Part shown: piece by piece, positions 5,577 to 7,063 of the stretch | Layout of the letters: every line of letters begins with the position of its first letter | How positions within the stretch are numbered: position 1 is the stretch's first letter | NCBI GenBank assembly: GCA_024404215.1 | Contig: JAKSQI010000084.1 | Coordinates: 1 to 7,063, forward strand | Direction: 5' to 3' | DNA length: 7,063 nucleotides | Origin: Oscillospiraceae bacterium | GTDB taxonomy: Bacteria > Bacillota > Clostridia > Oscillospirales > Oscillospiraceae | Position numbers and translations under genes: made by a program | The notes under the pieces: generated by a model | Told to the model about the DNA's origin: nothing | The model's database searches: none | The model's input: only the letters and a program-made list of their open reading frames with translations

Positions 5577-5738
5577 GGCCTTTTTCGTTGAAACGGCAGA
5601 TATCCGCCAATGTGGCTTTCCTTTCCCCACCCACAACTACTTCAAAATTACCCACCGATTGCAGAAGTCATGATGCCCTAGTTTATGCCACTCTCTTTTT
5701 ATGTATCTCTTTCTTTTCGTTGTGTATAGGCACACTTC

Positions 5739-5767
5739 ATTATAGCATTTGCAACAGCAAATGTATA
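5739..5767 (-). promoter_or_regulatory. Candidate upstream minus-strand promoter over an inverted repeat
   Basis: A perfect TATAAT (5739-5744, minus strand) is 17 nt from TATACA (5762-5767, 4/6 match to -35). The spacer is almost filled by a perfect 7-bp inverted repeat, CATTTGC (5746-5752) and GCAAATG (5757-5763), with a 4-nt gap, an operator-like layout. It could be a second, regulated promoter for infC about 200 nt above the main one. It could also be chance in AT-rich DNA. Confidence 0.4.
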
Positions 5768-5782
5768 TTTGTTATTCTTCCG

Positions 5783-5811
5783 TTGTTTCATGCATATTAT
5801 TATGATATATT
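5783..5811 (+). promoter_or_regulatory. Weak candidate promoter for the small membrane protein gene
   Basis: TTGTTT (5783-5788, 3/6 to -35) and TATATT (5806-5811, 5/6 to -10) are 17 nt apart. It lies 169 nt before the ATG at 5981, and AT-rich DNA gives such matches by chance. Confidence 0.25.
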
Positions 5812-5980
5812 GGTTTTGTAGATATTTGTAAAGTTCCCAACCTCAATAGAATAGATACGCAGACTCGTGTCATTGAAAGGTAAAGGTGAAGCATAGCACA
5901 TATTCAATCTTTCTTTATTTATACAAGACAACTGCTAGCTACAAACCATGTATTTTTATAGAAAGGATTTGGATCTACAC

Positions 5981-6427
5981 ATGAAAAACAAACCAATCCT
6001 CACAGCAGTAATATCTCTCGGTATTTTGATTATAGCTGCTTTGCTATACTCCCTCCCGGTGCGTCCCTTTATCTCAAAAAATGACGACATTTCCATTATA
6101 GAGTTGCATGTAAATGAATATGACTTTTCTCTGCACTCATATTTTGAAACCCCCATTTTACTTGGCGACTCTTATGCCCTATCTCAAGCAGCAAAGCGTA
6201 TTCAGTGTAATAGAATAGATACCGGTTTAGGTCCTTACGAGGAAAGCCAAGTAAAATACAAAATATACTGTGTCTGTAATCAAAAAAGTGTTTACATTCT
6301 GTTGGGGGAATTAAACATTATCTACACCCCTGGGACATCTGTTTTAAATCATCGCTCCTATCGAATAGCAAATGCAGATGAGATTCTTGCGGAAGTAGAC
6401 CATTTGGTTGAGAATACACGCCAGTGA
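5981..6427 (+). CDS. Small membrane-anchored protein of unknown function
   Basis: I do not recognise this 148-residue protein. It starts with a short basic stretch (MKNKP), then one hydrophobic segment (about 6-25, ILTAVISLGILIIAALLYSL), either a signal anchor or an uncleaved signal peptide. No lipobox cysteine follows. The remaining 120 residues should lie outside the cytoplasm: a mixed, partly beta-like domain with Tyr-rich strands and two cysteines close together (CVC, 97-99), plus Cys76. GGA lies 7 nt before ATG 5981; the in-frame ATG at 5948 has no ribosome binding site. Codon use is clearly more AT-rich than in the operons to the left, which suggests a different origin. It stands alone between a ribosomal operon and a YczE-like gene. 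Coding potential is supported by the clean membrane segment and uninterrupted frame, not by homology. Confidence 0.65.
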   Translation: MKNKPILTAVISLGILIIAALLYSLPVRPFISKNDDISIIELHVNEYDFSLHSYFETPILLGDSYALSQAAKRIQCNRIDTGLGPYEESQVKYKIYCVCNQKSVYILLGELNIIYTPGTSVLNHRSYRIANADEILAEVDHLVENTRQ

Positions 6428-6472
6428 GAAACACCGGGTGTATCCCGCAATACAATATCGCCCATAAATGAC

Positions 6473-6514
6473 ACACCGGGCTGAGCAATCCATCAGGGAG
6501 GCTCAGCCCGGTGT
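6473..6514. terminator. 14-bp hairpin between convergent genes, probable terminator
   Basis: ACACCGGGCTGAGC (6473-6486) and GCTCAGCCCGGTGT (6501-6514) form a perfect 14-bp stem with a 14-nt loop. It lies between the convergent genes ending at 6427 and 6564. The T-tracts on both sides are poor (TCTATTCT on plus, GTCATTTATG on minus), so it may be a weak bidirectional terminator or an RNA-stabilising structure. Confidence 0.6.
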
Positions 6515-6563
6515 CTATTCTGAGTGTATCCGGTGCCTCATTCAATCACAAAATGGGCTTGGA

Positions 6564-7063
6564 TTATTTCTTGCTGAAGAGGGGCTCCATGCGCAATTGA
6601 GGCACATAGCGGCCGAACAGATTAATGATGCGGCCGGTCAGCAGTACGGAGGCTATGGTTCCGATGCCTACCACAGACTGATTGGAAATCCGCAGTATAA
6701 TCTGCCAGAAGCTGCCGCCCCCCAGCAGTCCCTTGGCAGCCAGATAGATAATAGCGATAACCACAGCGGAACATACATAGACTGTGTCCGCCACTACCTT
6801 CACACTGCCCATTTTTTTGCCGAAATGGTTGGAGATGCAATGGTTCAGCTCATCTGACGCCGGCAGCACCAAATGGCAGCCCCCAAGGGTATACACACCC
6901 AGGCCCTGAATAACCAGGCCTGCCAAAAGGAATACAATTTTCATGGCCACATTCAAATCGCCCGGGTTAATCAGCAGCATTAACAAATCTACCAAATAGC
7001 CGAAGGGAACACCCACGCACATGGTCAGCACAGCCTTCAGCGTAATGCGCCTATCCAGTATAA
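6564..7063 (-). CDS. YczE/YitT-like integral membrane protein, C-terminal part
   Basis: The reading frame is open to the right edge, so the N-terminus is missing; about 165 codons are visible, the stop being at 6564-6566. Four hydrophobic segments are seen: VGVPFGYLVDLLMLLI, FLLAGLVIQGLGVYTLGG, VCSAVVIAIIYLAAKGLL and VGIGTIASVLLTGRIINLF. The family-typical elements FGYLVDLLM, GLGVYTLGG...LVLPASDEL, GSVKVVADTVYV and GIGTIASVLLTGRIINLFGR match the YczE/YyaS (DUF6198) group, related to YitT proteins, in which a glycine-rich motif precedes the last helix. The full protein is usually about 200-220 residues with five or six helices. No transport substrate or function is established. A GTG at 7031 is internal and not the start. 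No promoter is visible because the 5' end is outside. Confidence 0.82.
   Translation of the reverse strand, partial: ILDRRITLKAVLTMCVGVPFGYLVDLLMLLINPGDLNVAMKIVFLLAGLVIQGLGVYTLGGCHLVLPASDELNHCISNHFGKKMGSVKVVADTVYVCSAVVIAIIYLAAKGLLGGGSFWQIILRISNQSVVGIGTIASVLLTGRIINLFGRYVPQLRMEPLFSKK

Larger units (their letters stand above)
5577..5980. other. AT-rich intergenic region without a convincing gene
   Basis: About 400 nt separate the infC promoter from the next gene on the plus strand. The base composition drops sharply in A+T favour after about 5640 compared with the operons to the left. No ORF here has both a ribosome binding site and a plausible protein. It holds a candidate minus-strand promoter with an inverted repeat (5739-5767) and a weak candidate plus-strand promoter (5783-5811). 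I see no RNA gene. Confidence 0.6.

Noticed and set aside
5389..5655. 88-residue minus-strand ORF starting GTG upstream of infC
   Set aside because: It spans the infC promoter and the attenuator; its C-terminal half is simply the translated leader, and it has no good ribosome binding site.
5948..5980. Upstream ATG of the small membrane protein gene
   Set aside because: No ribosome binding site, and it would put charged residues and a second Met before a normal signal-anchor start at 5981.
6468..6857. 129-residue plus-strand ORF at the right end
   Set aside because: Runs through the hairpin and antisense to the YczE-like gene; no ribosome binding site or domain.
1..7063. CRISPR array, tRNA, insertion sequence or phage genes
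   Set aside because: No regularly spaced repeats, cloverleaf-like sequence, transposase or phage motifs were seen on either strand.

Overview
The window looks like chromosomal DNA of an anaerobic, Gram-positive-type bacterium, most likely a gut-associated member of the Clostridia. The grounds are the infC-rpmI-rplT operon with a Firmicutes-style attenuated leader, strong AGGAGG-type ribosome binding sites, an oxygen-sensitive glycyl radical enzyme, a PflX-type radical SAM protein and a YczE-type membrane protein. No species can be named from the sequence alone.

Left part (1-3110, minus strand): a tight four-gene operon read right to left. It encodes an MtnA-type aldose-1-phosphate isomerase (2043-3110), a class II fuculose-phosphate-type aldolase (1366-2046), a fumarylacetoacetate-hydrolase-family (FAH) enzyme (516-1364) and the N-terminal third or less of a glycyl radical enzyme (1-502, running off the left edge). 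The first two genes overlap by ATGA, the next junction has 1 nt between genes, and the glycyl radical enzyme starts 13 nt after its neighbour. MtnA plus a class II aldolase is the core of the 'DHAP shunt', which salvages 5-deoxyribose or 5-methylthioribose 1-phosphate: isomerisation to the ketose 1-phosphate, then cleavage to DHAP and a small aldehyde. Joining these two steps to a FAH enzyme and a glycyl radical enzyme is not an arrangement I recognise, and it is the best candidate here for an undescribed pathway.

Centre (3111-4236): a divergent regulatory region with a good promoter for the operon. A near-perfect 16-bp dyad lies over its -35 box. A PflX-like radical SAM gene on the plus strand follows, ending at a bidirectional hairpin terminator shared with the ribosomal operon.

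Right-centre (4256-5576, minus strand): infC-rpmI-rplT (IF3, L35, L20) with a consensus-like promoter and a leader of about 150 nt that contains an intrinsic terminator just before the infC ribosome binding site. IF3 appears to start at a rare AUA codon, the feature that elsewhere allows IF3 to regulate its own translation. Together these suggest two control layers: attenuation (L20-type) and start-codon discrimination (IF3).

Right end (5577-7063): an AT-rich stretch with a second candidate minus-strand promoter over a perfect inverted repeat, an AT-rich gene for a small membrane-anchored protein of unknown function (5981-6427, plus), a 14-bp hairpin with GC-rich arms, and the C-terminal part of a YczE/YitT-like membrane protein (6564-7063, minus) that enters from the right edge.
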